From Bacteroidales bacterium (GTDB lineage Bacteria > Bacteroidota > Bacteroidia > Bacteroidales > JAAUTT01), in contig JAAUTT010000016.1 of the NCBI GenBank assembly GCA_012031335.1, forward strand, positions 1-15,864: a DNA stretch of 15,864 nt. The letters are read 5' to 3'. Below, piece after piece: positions 1 to 8,163 of the stretch. The notes below the pieces were generated by a model. It saw only the letters and a list, made by a program, of their open reading frames with translations. It was not told the DNA's origin and made no database searches. How positions within the stretch are numbered: position 1 is the stretch's first letter; each line of letters opens with the position of its first letter. A program made the position numbers and the translations under genes.

Positions 1-88
1 TATTTAATTGTTCTGAGTTTTTCGCTGGTAACAAAAAATTTAATTCAATTATGCTGTTCAAAATCATTATTTGATTTATATGCTTTGA

Positions 89-382
89 ATTATACCAGTT
101 GAATTAATTAGTAGTATATATGAAAACTTTATAGGTAACAGTGAAGAAAATGAAAATCTTAACCTTTCGAAACAAAAAGATATAAAGGCATATTACACCC
201 CTTCGTATTTAGTAATTAAACTTACTGGTAATCTGCACCGATACAAATTAAATTGCAAGGATTATAAGTGCATACAAGAATATCAGTATATTTTCAGGAG
301 CACTCATGCAAGAGCCCAAAATGTTTTGCCCATAAATATTTTTCATATTATTTTAAATTACAATCATTTAGTAGTAGCTTAA
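89..382 (+). pseudogene. Truncated N6-adenine DNA methyltransferase remnant
   Basis: An open frame without any start codon reads IPVELISSIYENFI from about 92, then AYYTPSYLV at about 187-213. That pairing, with a 'GAYYTP' stretch just ahead of the SAM-binding motif, is characteristic of large type II/IIG-like or 'N-6 DNA methylase' proteins of restriction systems. A likely upstream piece (FDLYA, about 69-83) lies in another frame. After YLV the resemblance ends: the frame stays open to a stop at 380-382 but no motif I or NPPY can be seen. It is therefore a short internal fragment with a lost or rearranged downstream part, not a working enzyme. Bases 383-475 hold nothing I can recognise. Recognition rests on two short motifs. 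Confidence 0.45.
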
Positions 383-475
383 AACGAAATTGTTATGCCA
401 ATCCTAAATAACCATGTTTTAATATGGTAACACTGGAATCATTTTATGCCTAAATACTTTGCAACGCTAAGCCAA

Positions 476-1393
476 TTAAAAAATCTCCAACTTCTCCCCA
501 ACCCCAAATCTCCCCTTTGCCTTAGCCACACCCTTTTCAACTTCTATAATTACATCCACATCGTGAGCAAAATCCTGTTGGCCGCGGAAATTACCAGCTT
601 TTGTGGTATGGAAGATAAAGATGAACGCGGTATTGGGGTTTTCTTTGCGAAGTTTGGTCAAGTCGTCACTGGATAAGCGGGCTTTACTCACTGAATCAAT
701 AAAAACGAATTGGTAAGGCGTCAAATCATCCGGTAGTTTTTCGGCAATGATGAGATTGGAATGGATTGCTCCCAGGCGTTCAAATTTCTCTTTGAGCGTA
801 TAGCCAAATCCTTCTTCAATGGCCACATACAATACTTTTCCATGGTTTTGGGCCAGGTATTTTGCAAAATCGATGCAAAGGGTCGATTTGCCGCTTTTGG
901 GCAAGCCAAACACCATGGCAGAAAACCGGTCGAAGGGTCGCCAATGAGTTCCCGGTATTTTCCTTGTAACCCAATGGTTTCAAAATCCATCTCGGACAGT
1001 TTGATGCTTGATATAACCGTTGGTTCAACAATTTCATCCTTTTTAATTTTTTCTTCTGTGCCCCGCAAACCTTTCTCCGCTTCGTATATTTTTTGAAGGT
1101 ATTTGGCTACTTTTCTTTTTTTGTTGCCTTTTTGCAAGCCAGGTCGCAATTCCGTTTAAGGTGGACTCTTTAACTGTTGGCGTTTGGGTTTTATTGGCCA
1201 AATATTCCTGGAGTGATTCCTGAATTTCCTTTATCTCATTAAAATAAGGATCTGAAGTACCGATCTTCCCGGAGCTGATAGCTTTTTCAATTTTAGAAGC
1301 CAAAACCGATGCTTTTTCCTTAACGCCCTCCTTGCCATGTAATCCAATGTATTCTAATTTTTGTACAAATTGCAATAAACTATATAATTCCAT
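476..1393 (-). CDS. RecA/RadA-like P-loop ATPase, interrupted by two frame breaks
   Basis: A composite of about 305 aa is read in three frames. The start MELYSLLQFVQK (ATG complement at 1391-1393) lies inside the end of the LuxR gene, a 14-bp overlap that suggests translational coupling. The N-terminal half is helical and Lys/Glu-rich. The frame changes in an A-rich stretch at about 1110-1130 and again at about 920, where one missing T would join GDPSTGF to SAMVFGLPKSGKST. The C-terminal half has a Walker A motif (GLPKSGKST), a Walker B-like strand (YQFVFIDSV), and a tail with FAHDVDVIIEVEKGVAKAKG resembling the RadA/DnaB/KaiC ATPase core. It lacks any visible zinc finger or Lon domain, so it is not RadA itself. 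The substrate is unknown. The breaks may be sequencing errors. Confidence 0.6.
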
Positions 1394-2138
1394 TAGCAAT
1401 GGCATAGCCAATTGCCTCAGTACTATTTTTTACTTCTAGTTTTTTAAAAAGGTTACTCTTGTGAAATTTAACAGTATTAAAATCCACATTTATCATTGAA
1501 GCAATACTATTTGAAGTATAGCCCATAGAGGTTAGTTTTAATATCTCTTTTTCTCTACTTGATAACTTAGTAGGTTCAAACAAAACAAATTTCTTAAGCT
1601 TAAAAGAATAATTATACTTTGTGGACTCATTTAACATCTGAATAAAAACGTTTCCTGGATGCTTGCTATCTGAAAGAGTTACCAAACACAATGCGAGCCA
1701 CATATTTCCAGAACTGAGTATGCGAAGAGGAATAAGTTTATGGTTTATAAGAATAATATTACCATTTTGATGTTTTATCCTAAAATCGTAAGATATAAAG
1801 CATTGGTTTCGACGATTAACAGGGAGGTTGTAAAAGAAACCAAACCCATTTTCATTAATTTCAAACAGCATAGACAAATCCTCAGGTATGACTACTTTTT
1901 CAAAATAGTCATATCCCATTTCCTTTACTTCTTCTATTTTATATCCGCATAAAAACAATGGGTTAGCGGCAACATAAGCAAATTCCTTTTTAAAATAATC
2001 AATGATATAGATGCTTTGGTTAGCCAATTTCGATAGGGCGATTAAGGGCTCAATGATATGACAAATAGACTTGTAATCCATCTCCTTACAATCGTCAATT
2101 TTCTTGACCGGTACAAAAAAATTATCAATAAGCGACAT
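1380..2138 (-). CDS. PAS-LuxR family transcriptional regulator
   Basis: A 252-aa intact protein. Residues about 40-165 look like a PAS sensor: YIIDYFKKEFAYVAANPLFL followed by a GY.IEEV..MG...F segment and VIPEDL. Residues about 190-252 are a LuxR/NarL-type helix-turn-helix, with LSSREKEILKLTSMGYTS then NTVKFHKSNLFKKL, which keeps the usual Glu, Gly and recognition-helix positions. No receiver domain and no classical acyl-homoserine-lactone-binding domain is seen, so the PAS fold is the likely ligand sensor. The gene is divergent from a LuxI/FeeM-like acyltransferase, and the 16-bp palindrome at 2204-2219 lies between them, a layout typical of an autoinducer circuit. The ligand is not known. 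The family call is firm; the role is inference. Confidence 0.85.
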   Translation of the reverse strand: MSLIDNFFVPVKKIDDCKEMDYKSICHIIEPLIALSKLANQSIYIIDYFKKEFAYVAANPLFLCGYKIEEVKEMGYDYFEKVVIPEDLSMLFEINENGFGFFYNLPVNRRNQCFISYDFRIKHQNGNIILINHKLIPLRILSSGNMWLALCLVTLSDSKHPGNVFIQMLNESTKYNYSFKLKKFVLFEPTKLSSREKEILKLTSMGYTSNSIASMINVDFNTVKFHKSNLFKKLEVKNSTEAIGYAIANGII

Positions 2139-2203
2139 TCTATAATTTTTTTATGCGTTAAATTTAAAAAATCCATTCAAAACAGAAACACTTATTCTAA
2201 GAA

Positions 2204-2219
2204 CTACCCTATAGGGTAG
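2204..2219. promoter_or_regulatory. Perfect 16-bp palindrome, candidate LuxR operator
   Basis: CTACCCTATAGGGTAG is a perfect inverted repeat in the 111-bp gap between the divergent LuxR-type regulator and the acyltransferase. Related sites occur at 3710, 3745, 12116 and 13164. Size and symmetry fit a dimeric LuxR-type helix-turn-helix. It lies 30 nt ahead of the annotated acyltransferase ATG. Confidence 0.7.
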
Positions 2220-2249
2220 GTAAGTAAGGTTTGAATTATTGTTATTTTT

Positions 2250-2999
2250 ATGCAGAATACGGACAAAATTTATTCCACAAAAGAAAGTACCAGAAATATT
2301 TGTATGGATTTATTAGTTAGGCGCTTTTCCGACTTTTCTCTTTGGCAGGTTAAACAAAAAAATCTGTTCGATTTCAGCAGTTTTGTTGTTAAGGTGAACT
2401 ACGAATGCTATAAATATACTGCAAAAACAGGTGAGGAAATAAGTGATATCGAAGAAATTTTTAAATACGATTGCGCTCATTTTGACCATGCTTTCTTTTA
2501 TGCACTTAAAAGCAGTAAAGGTCAATTAATAGCCACAATAAAAGTTACACGATGGAACGAATCCATCGTTTTTCCGCTTGTTTCAAACTTTGGCATTGAT
2601 ATACCTAAGTTTTTATCAGGACTAACTTTTAAGCCCAAAGAAATATGGCATCTTGGGAGGTTGGCTATAGATCATCAGAAAATTTCTTGCGACCCTGTTT
2701 TATCCAAATACCGGACTTCCATTTTAAAAATCATGCTTATAGCAGCTTTTAACCATATATGCACTGATAATGATAATATAATGCTTGCAGAATGCGATAA
2801 CAGGCTAAACGAAAAAATAAAATTGATGGGAATTCACTCTATACCAATTGGCGAGAGCATACAATACCTAGGTTCCGAAACTACTCCAATATACAATACC
2901 GGAAATGGATTAAGTCATTTTTTAAAATCTTACGGCTATGTTTGGAATTTTATGACCGTAACCGGATATATATACCCGCCGGTAACCAGGAGGAAATAA
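2250..2999 (+). CDS. LuxI/FeeM-like GNAT N-acyltransferase (putative signal synthase)
   Basis: A 249-aa protein whose layout follows the LuxI/FeeM branch of the GNAT fold. An N-terminal acidic segment (YDCAHFDHAFFYAL) leads into strands GQLIATIKVTRW. Next comes the EIWHLGRLAID strand, equivalent in place to the E-S-S-R-F strand of AHL synthases, then a long helix (SILKIMLIAAFNHI) and a C-terminal strand-helix region (NIMLAECDNRL...KLMG). The likely reaction is acyl transfer from acyl-ACP or acyl-CoA to a small amine. The acceptor cannot be told. The start is uncertain: a -7-like element at the standard distance from the palindrome would overlap the ATG at 2250, so the Met at 2304 (MDLLVRRF) is an alternative. 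The 3' end overlaps the ThiF-like frame by 58 nt, so the two may be one fused protein. Confidence 0.6.
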   Translation: MQNTDKIYSTKESTRNICMDLLVRRFSDFSLWQVKQKNLFDFSSFVVKVNYECYKYTAKTGEEISDIEEIFKYDCAHFDHAFFYALKSSKGQLIATIKVTRWNESIVFPLVSNFGIDIPKFLSGLTFKPKEIWHLGRLAIDHQKISCDPVLSKYRTSILKIMLIAAFNHICTDNDNIMLAECDNRLNEKIKLMGIHSIPIGESIQYLGSETTPIYNTGNGLSHFLKSYGYVWNFMTVTGYIYPPVTRRK

Positions 3000-3688
3000 A
3001 AAACAAAAGAGTTGTGTTAGCCGGCACAGGCTTGGGAAGCGTTATTGCTGAATGCCTGCTGCGACTTGGATTCGAAAATATTTGCCTGATAGACGGCGAT
3101 GTAGTTGAAACCACCAACCTGAACAGGCAAAATTACACTTTGCACGATGTTGGCAAACCCAAGGTTACTGCTTTACGGGAGAGATTAGAATCCATAAATC
3201 CTCGTGCCGCTATAGAATGCAAAAACCAGTTTTTGGATAGCGAAACTGGTATCAGGTCGGTTTTGAGTGTTGGCGATATTGCTATAAATGCTATGGACTT
3301 TAATTCGGATGCTCCTTTTTTATTCGATAAAGTATGCACTAGTCTTAACATACCCGTTATTCATCCCTATAACCTGGGTTGGGCGGGATGCGCCTTTGTT
3401 GTTACCCCCGCAAGCGAAGGATTGACATATATACAAACAACCCCCTTAAACTTTGAAAAACAATTTGTAGAATACGCTATAAAGAGGTTAAAACACCAGA
3501 ATTATAATACAGACTGGCTGGAACAATGTTTAACCTCGTATATGGAAGAAAAAGATGGTATGCCACCCCCGCAGTTACCGGTTGCATCGTGGATTACAGC
3601 CGGACTTTGTACTTCACTTATATATAAGCTTGCTATTGGTGATTCTCCCCGGTTATTTCCTGATTTTTATTTTTTGCCTGCAATTTAA
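2942..3688 (+). CDS. E1/ThiF/MoeB-like adenylyltransferase
   Basis: The 248-aa frame opens with TTG (EFYDRNRIYIP). It has the Rossmann ATP-binding loop GTGLGS (residues 28-33), the acidic end of strand 2 (LIDGDVVETTNLNRQ, 49-63), GKPK (71-74) and the NAMD segment (116-119) that matches the metal/ATP Asp of MoeB-type enzymes. This family adenylates a carboxylate, usually a protein C-terminus, or in the TcdA/CsdL case a tRNA-bound amino acid. I see no CxxC zinc pairs and no clear catalytic Cys, as in the minimal TcdA-like forms. Next to an acyl-amino-acid-type synthase it could activate or cyclise the product (inference). The long overlap with the previous gene and the lack of an ATG suggest either coupling or a missing T near 2941-2943 in a fused gene. 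Confidence 0.75.
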   Translation: MEFYDRNRIYIPAGNQEEIKNKRVVLAGTGLGSVIAECLLRLGFENICLIDGDVVETTNLNRQNYTLHDVGKPKVTALRERLESINPRAAIECKNQFLDSETGIRSVLSVGDIAINAMDFNSDAPFLFDKVCTSLNIPVIHPYNLGWAGCAFVVTPASEGLTYIQTTPLNFEKQFVEYAIKRLKHQNYNTDWLEQCLTSYMEEKDGMPPPQLPVASWITAGLCTSLIYKLAIGDSPRLFPDFYFLPAI

Positions 3689-3709
3689 AAGCTACTTAAA
3701 AACGGAAAA

Positions 3710-3725
3710 CTACTAAATAAGGTAG
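3710..3725. promoter_or_regulatory. Second operator-like palindrome upstream of LytTR operon
   Basis: CTACTAAATAAGGTAG keeps the outer half-sites CTAC/GTAG of the 2204 palindrome at the same 8-nt spacing and matches it at 12 of 16 positions. Its centre is 35 bp from that of the next site. It could be a weaker tandem site. Confidence 0.4.
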
Positions 3726-3744
3726 TTAAAAATTTCTGTAAAAT

Positions 3745-3760
3745 CCACCCTGGCGGGTAG
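3745..3760. promoter_or_regulatory. Operator-like palindrome at the peptide operon promoter
   Basis: CCACCCTGGCGGGTAG matches the 2204 palindrome at 12 of 16 positions, with intact ACCCT and GGGTAG arms. Sixteen nt beyond it comes TTTATG, and 24 nt beyond it a TA-starting element (TAACATTA, 3784-3791). The same distances are seen at the 12116 site. It probably drives the LytTR-led operon. Confidence 0.55.
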
Positions 3761-3819
3761 TTGACTTGTGTTTTGTTTATGACTAACATTAACCCCAAAA
3801 TTGTATAGTTAAAGCAGCA

Positions 3820-4209
3820 ATGAATTTTAAGCACGATAGTAATGATACCTTAATTATAGAAGATATCCATTGCAAGCTGAATACAATATGCATTAATAGA
3901 ATAATTTACATATACGAAACGGACGGTTTAACAACATTTGTAACAGAAACTGAGAATTCTGTCTTTGAAAGTATCAAAACAATTAAGAACTGGAAAGATA
4001 AATTACAGCTTTATGGATTTATTAAAATAAATCATAAAACATTAATTAATACTATTTTCATTAGTAAAGCAAAAATAATAAAGAACCGAGTCTTAGTTTT
4101 TAGCGACGGAAGAGAGATTAAAGTCTCTCGCAGCAATGGTACATATTGCGAAATACTAATTAAAAAACTTAAAAGAACTAAATACGATGGCCATATATTT
4201 AGAAAGTGA
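3820..4209 (+). CDS. Stand-alone LytTR DNA-binding regulator
   Basis: A 129-aa protein that is almost entirely a LytTR domain (about residues 18-120). It shows IIYIYETDGLTTFV, then WKDKLQLYGFIKINHKTLIN, and a final strand with REIKVSRSN, the usual order of LytTR beta-strands. There is no receiver domain or membrane segment, so it is not a normal two-component regulator; its activity may be set by its amount. It heads the peptide operon, with 45 nt to the precursor start, and lies behind two operator-like palindromes. The likely role is a relay from the LuxR-type regulator to the peptide genes, or autoregulation. Confidence 0.8.
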   Translation: MNFKHDSNDTLIIEDIHCKLNTICINRIIYIYETDGLTTFVTETENSVFESIKTIKNWKDKLQLYGFIKINHKTLINTIFISKAKIIKNRVLVFSDGREIKVSRSNGTYCEILIKKLKRTKYDGHIFRK

Positions 4210-4254
4210 ATGGTGACGCCACTTTAAATGCAGCCGAAAATTAAAAAAAAGAAA

Positions 4255-4458
4255 ATGAAAAGAAATGTTTTTTCAATTGAAGACATAATGATTCTCGAAT
4301 CGAGAGACATTATGAAGACTGATGCTTTATCTCAAATTAAAGGCGGTACTGCTAAAAATGAAGATTGCTCCTGCGGTAGTGGAAATAATAATACCGGTGG
4401 TGGAGAGTGTACATGCGGCAGTGCTAATTCGAATAAAGCATCAATTTGTTTTGAGTAA
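4255..4458 (+). CDS. Cys-rich RiPP precursor with double-glycine leader
   Basis: A 67-aa peptide. The leader of 31 residues ends in ALSQIKGG, the double-glycine processing site seen in Bacteroidales GG-type natural product precursors. The core of 36 residues is rich in Gly, Asn and Ser and carries five Cys in an internal repeat, DCSCGSG then ECTCGSA, with a last Cys two residues from the end. The start MKRNVFSIEDI at 4255 is preferred over ATG 4228 because the extra nine residues are only a Lys-rich stretch encoded by the purine-rich ribosome-binding region. The radical SAM/SPASM maturase follows, and a C39-peptidase exporter lies further on to remove the leader. Thioether (Cys to alpha-carbon) crosslinks are the likely modification, as in other SPASM-processed Cys-rich peptides, but this is inference. 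Confidence 0.8.
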   Translation: MKRNVFSIEDIMILESRDIMKTDALSQIKGGTAKNEDCSCGSGNNNTGGGECTCGSANSNKASICFE

Positions 4459-4466
4459 TCAAAATT

Positions 4467-4495
4467 GTGAGTCAGTTACTTTCTAACTGGCTCAC
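4467..4495 (+). terminator. Hairpin between precursor and maturase (attenuator)
   Basis: GTGAGTCAGTTA (4467-4478), loop CTTTC, and TAACTGGCTCAC (4484-4495) form a 12-bp stem with one wobble pair, starting 8 nt after the precursor stop. The following tract (CTTTAAATTT) is only weakly T-rich, so partial termination or 3' end protection is likely. It would let the precursor be made in excess of its maturase. Confidence 0.6.
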
Positions 4496-4510
4496 CTTTA
4501 AATTTATTAT

Positions 4511-5835
4511 ATGGATAAAGTTTCGCGTTATACATTTGGATTCGTTTCTTCAACCAATCAATTTCTCATTTATAATTCAAGATCAAATAACTTTATACGT
4601 GTTAATAAGGATATTTTAAAGATCATTCAAGAGTCCAAAATTAGAGGAGATAATAGTTTATTTTCATCTTTTGATACCTTATTGATGAATAAATTTAAAC
4701 AGCTAAAAATAATTGTAGATAATCAGGAAGAAGAACAATATTTACTAAATCTTGAAATGCAACACGGATTAGAAACTTTCTCCTCCAATAGAATAATTTT
4801 AGTTTTGGCTCCAACTACTCATTGTAACTTTTCCTGCAGTTATTGCTTTGAAAAAGATAAGAAGAATATAACAATGTCTGATCAAACAATTGATGATCTT
4901 ATTCTTTTTCTTAAGGAATTTAAATATTCCGACAGTCTTCACTTAACATGGTATGGTGGTGAGCCATTATTAGCAGCACCTATTATTAAGAAAATATTAT
5001 ATAAGATTCAAAAGGAATTACGCAATATAAAAATCGATTATCATTTTTGGTAACCAATGGGTTTCTTCTTGATAAAAAACATATTGATATATTTAGGAAA
5101 TTCCCTTTAAATGAAGTTCAGGTAACTCTTGATGGAACTAAAGCAAGACATGATCAAATGAGGCATCTAAAGCATAATAAAATAAGTACTTATGATAAAA
5201 TTATTGGTAATATTGATTACTTTTTAAATACTTTTCCAGAAACGAAGTTATCAGTAAGAATCAATTTAGACAAAAGCAATCACAAAAGCTATTTTACTCA
5301 ACGTACAGAATTGGCTCAATGCTTTGAAGGTAAAAACATAAGTATTTATCCGGGAATTCTGCGAATAGAAAACTCTGACGGAAAATGTATGGGATGTGAG
5401 TCTCTTGTGCACGACGACATTAGAGAACTATTTTACGAGATGGAGGGGTATGTTAATTTCTATCCTTCTCTCAAAAGTAAAGGATGTTGTGCAACTCATA
5501 TCAATTCCTTCGTTATTGGACCTAAAGGTGAAATTTTTAAGTGCTGGAATGATGTAAGTGATGAAAATAAAATAGTTGGGTATATAAATAAAAAAGATTT
5601 TACCAGACCGGATTTATTTAACAGGTACGTTTTATCGACAAGTTGTTTTAGAATTCCCGAATGCAGGGAATGTTTTTATCTTCCAATTTGTGTTGGAGGA
5701 TGTGCTCATTATAGATTAAAGAATCTGTATGAGGGAGGAAATTTTAATCTTTGTTCATTGTATAAAAAAGATGGTGTATTGGAAAAGTGCCTCGAAATTC
5801 ATTATAATAAAACCTTAATAGCAGATGAGTTTTAA
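4511..5835 (+). CDS. Radical SAM/SPASM peptide maturase, one frame break
   Basis: A composite of about 441 aa. The radical SAM Cys motif is CNFSCSYC (Cys105, 109, 112), followed by TWYGGEP (GGE at 149-151). The C-terminal SPASM region has GEIFKC, then CRECFYLPICVGGC and a later Cys, enough to bind auxiliary iron-sulfur clusters. The N-terminal 90 residues could be the peptide-recognition part. The frame breaks at 5044-5048, where one T missing from a T5 run would join IDYHF to LVTNGF. Haft's GG-Bacteroidales radical SAM peptide maturase family is the best match I know. Its substrate is presumably the adjacent Cys-rich precursor. It overlaps the next gene by 11 nt. Confidence 0.85.
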
Positions 5836-8159
5836 AAAAAGATTAATATACAACCTTCTTCAATCTTTATTTATTCTTTTAAACCTCCCGGATCTAAGCG
5901 CTCAATATCGGCTCAGCGGTACTGTAAAAGATACAAACGATTCGGCTGTAGTTTGCAACATTCTGCTCAAAAAACAGAACGCTCTTGTGCAAGGCGCCCT
6001 AAGCGACAGGAATGGTAAGTTCGTTTTATTAAATGTCGCCAAGGGTGATTATTTGGTTATAATTTCGTCCATCGGGTATACGAGCGATACATTGTTTATT
6101 CAAAGAATTAGGAAGGATCTTAATCTGGGAGATATTCAAATAAAACCAAAAGCGGTAGAGTTAGGTGGAGTTACTGTTACAGCAAGGAGTGTATTTAGGA
6201 AAGATGGGGTCAGAATGGTAATTCCAGGTGCAGAGATTAAAAAAACTTCGACCAATGCGATAATGGTACTTGAAAGAATGAACCTGCCCCGGTTGAATGT
6301 AGATGCACACTCCAATTCCATCCAAATTCCCGGTGGAGGGGAAGTAAAAGTTTGCATCAACGGACGGGAAGTTTCTATGGTTGAAATAAGTTCCTTGCAA
6401 CCTTCTGAAATTATCCGAATAGAATATCATGATAAACCTGAAGCTCGTTACAATTATGCTCCAGTAGTACTTGACTTTATTGTAAACCATTTTGAAACAG
6501 GCGGAATAGTGTATACAGAGATATGGAATGGCATTAACAGGTCATTTGGGGAGGATAGGATTGTAGCAAAGTTAAATAACAAGAAATCGGAATTTACATT
6601 ATCTTATTACCTGGCCTACAGGGACTGGTCGCACCTTTGGCGCGAAAACAATGAAACATTTAACTTGGAAAATGAAACAATTTCACGTTACGAAAAGGTG
6701 AACCCGCCGGTTTTGAATATTACAATCACCGGATAAATCTAAATTATAATTATCAAAATGAAAAGAATGTTTTTAATATATCTTTTATTACCCAAATGAA
6801 TAATCAATTGCATAAGGATTTTAAAAGCAAATTATATTCCGTCGGATCAGTTGAATATTCTGACATGACAGACAGCTCAAACAATAAAACGTCCTCACCA
6901 TCTCTTAACATTTATTTTCAGCACCTTTTCAGCAAGCAGGAAAATATTACCTGTAGTTTCTACGGATTAAATAATAGTACAACCTATAATAGATATTATA
7001 CCGAGGATTACGAAAACAAACATAATATTGATTTAATTTCAAATGTTAAGGAAAAGCAACTGGGAGGAGGAGTCTCTTTACTTTACGAAAAACAGATTAA
7101 AACCGGGATAATAAATATAGGACTGACCGAGAGAAGTACCTTTACCCGTGATAACTATAATAACACCTGGAATTCAAGCCAATCCTCAAATAAAACCGAT
7201 TTAGATCTCCATAATCTTTATTTATATGCACAATTTGGAAACAAATGGAAAAGGTTATATTACAGGATAGGTGTTGGGGCAAACAGTCTTTTTCAAAGTG
7301 TTAACAACGATACTAGGCGCTATACAGTTTTCAGACCTTCTGTTGCTCTTACATATTCTTTAAGCAATAGTTTTGAGATTAATTATACCGGGTCTGTTTA
7401 TCCAACTATGCCTACATTATCAGCAATATCTAGCTACGATCAGAAAATAGACTCCTGCAGTTGCAAAGAGGAAATCCGGCGCTAAAGCCCCAGGTTAATT
7501 ATAAAAACGGGATATCGTTGGATTTTGACATAAAGAAAATAGGGTTTGGGTGTTACCTGGATTATACATACGTTTCATCGCCATTAATGGAAAGTTCATT
7601 TGCAGAAAATAACAAAGTTGTAAGAACTATCAACAATCAAAAAAACTTTCAGATTTTAAATCCCGAATTGGAATTAAGATCGAAACCATTTGATAATTAC
7701 ATCCAACTTAAAATTTACACAGGAATTAACAAGTATATAAGCACTGGGAACAATTTCCTGCACAATAAAACTATTGTTTATTATGGGGGAAAGATAAAAG
7801 TAAATTATAAAAAGTATTCTCTAACATGGCTGGTATCCCAAAATACATCAGATTCATTTTGGGGGGAAACCCTTTCGAGAGACGAAAGTGCACATGTTGT
7901 TACCTTATCGTACAATAACTCAAAAATCTATGTCGGCTTAGAAGGGTTTAACCTGTTTTCAACCAAACACACCAATAGTAAAGAGAATTTAAGTTCCATT
8001 GCCCCTTACACGCGTTACGAATATTTAGACGAATTAAGAAATATGCTTAGGTTTAAAATTACCTATACATTGAAATATGGCAGGGAATACAAAGCAAAAA
8101 CCCAAAAGATTAGAAATACAGACGAAGTAGAACAGGGAATCCTAAAAGGCGAAAAATAA
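5825..8159 (+). CDS. TonB-receptor-like outer membrane beta-barrel protein, two frame breaks
   Basis: A composite of about 778 aa. A signal peptide (MSFKKRLIYNLL... ending LSAQ) is followed by a carboxypeptidase-regulatory-like domain (about 28-105, YRLSGTVKD to DIQIKP), a short plug-like region (about 110-205) and a long barrel rich in alternating aromatic and polar residues. It fits the 'outer membrane beta-barrel family' relatives of SusC. It is shorter than SusC itself, and no TonB box is evident. The frame breaks at about 6724 (one T missing, LN/YYNHRINL) and about 7453 (one C missing, KIDS/LQLQRGNP). Set in the peptide operon, it could move the mature peptide across the outer membrane, or act as a receptor or self-protection factor. 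Transport direction is not known. Confidence 0.75.
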
Positions 8160-8163
8160 TAAT

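Noticed and set aside
4228..4254. Upstream ATG 4228 as precursor start
   Set aside because: It adds only a Lys-rich stretch (QPKIKKKK) that doubles as the purine-rich ribosome-binding region. MKRNVF at 4255 gives a leader of normal length and style.
4351..4455. Precursor core as a metallothionein-like metal binder
   Set aside because: The GG leader, the adjacent radical SAM/SPASM enzyme and the C39 exporter point to a processed exported peptide.
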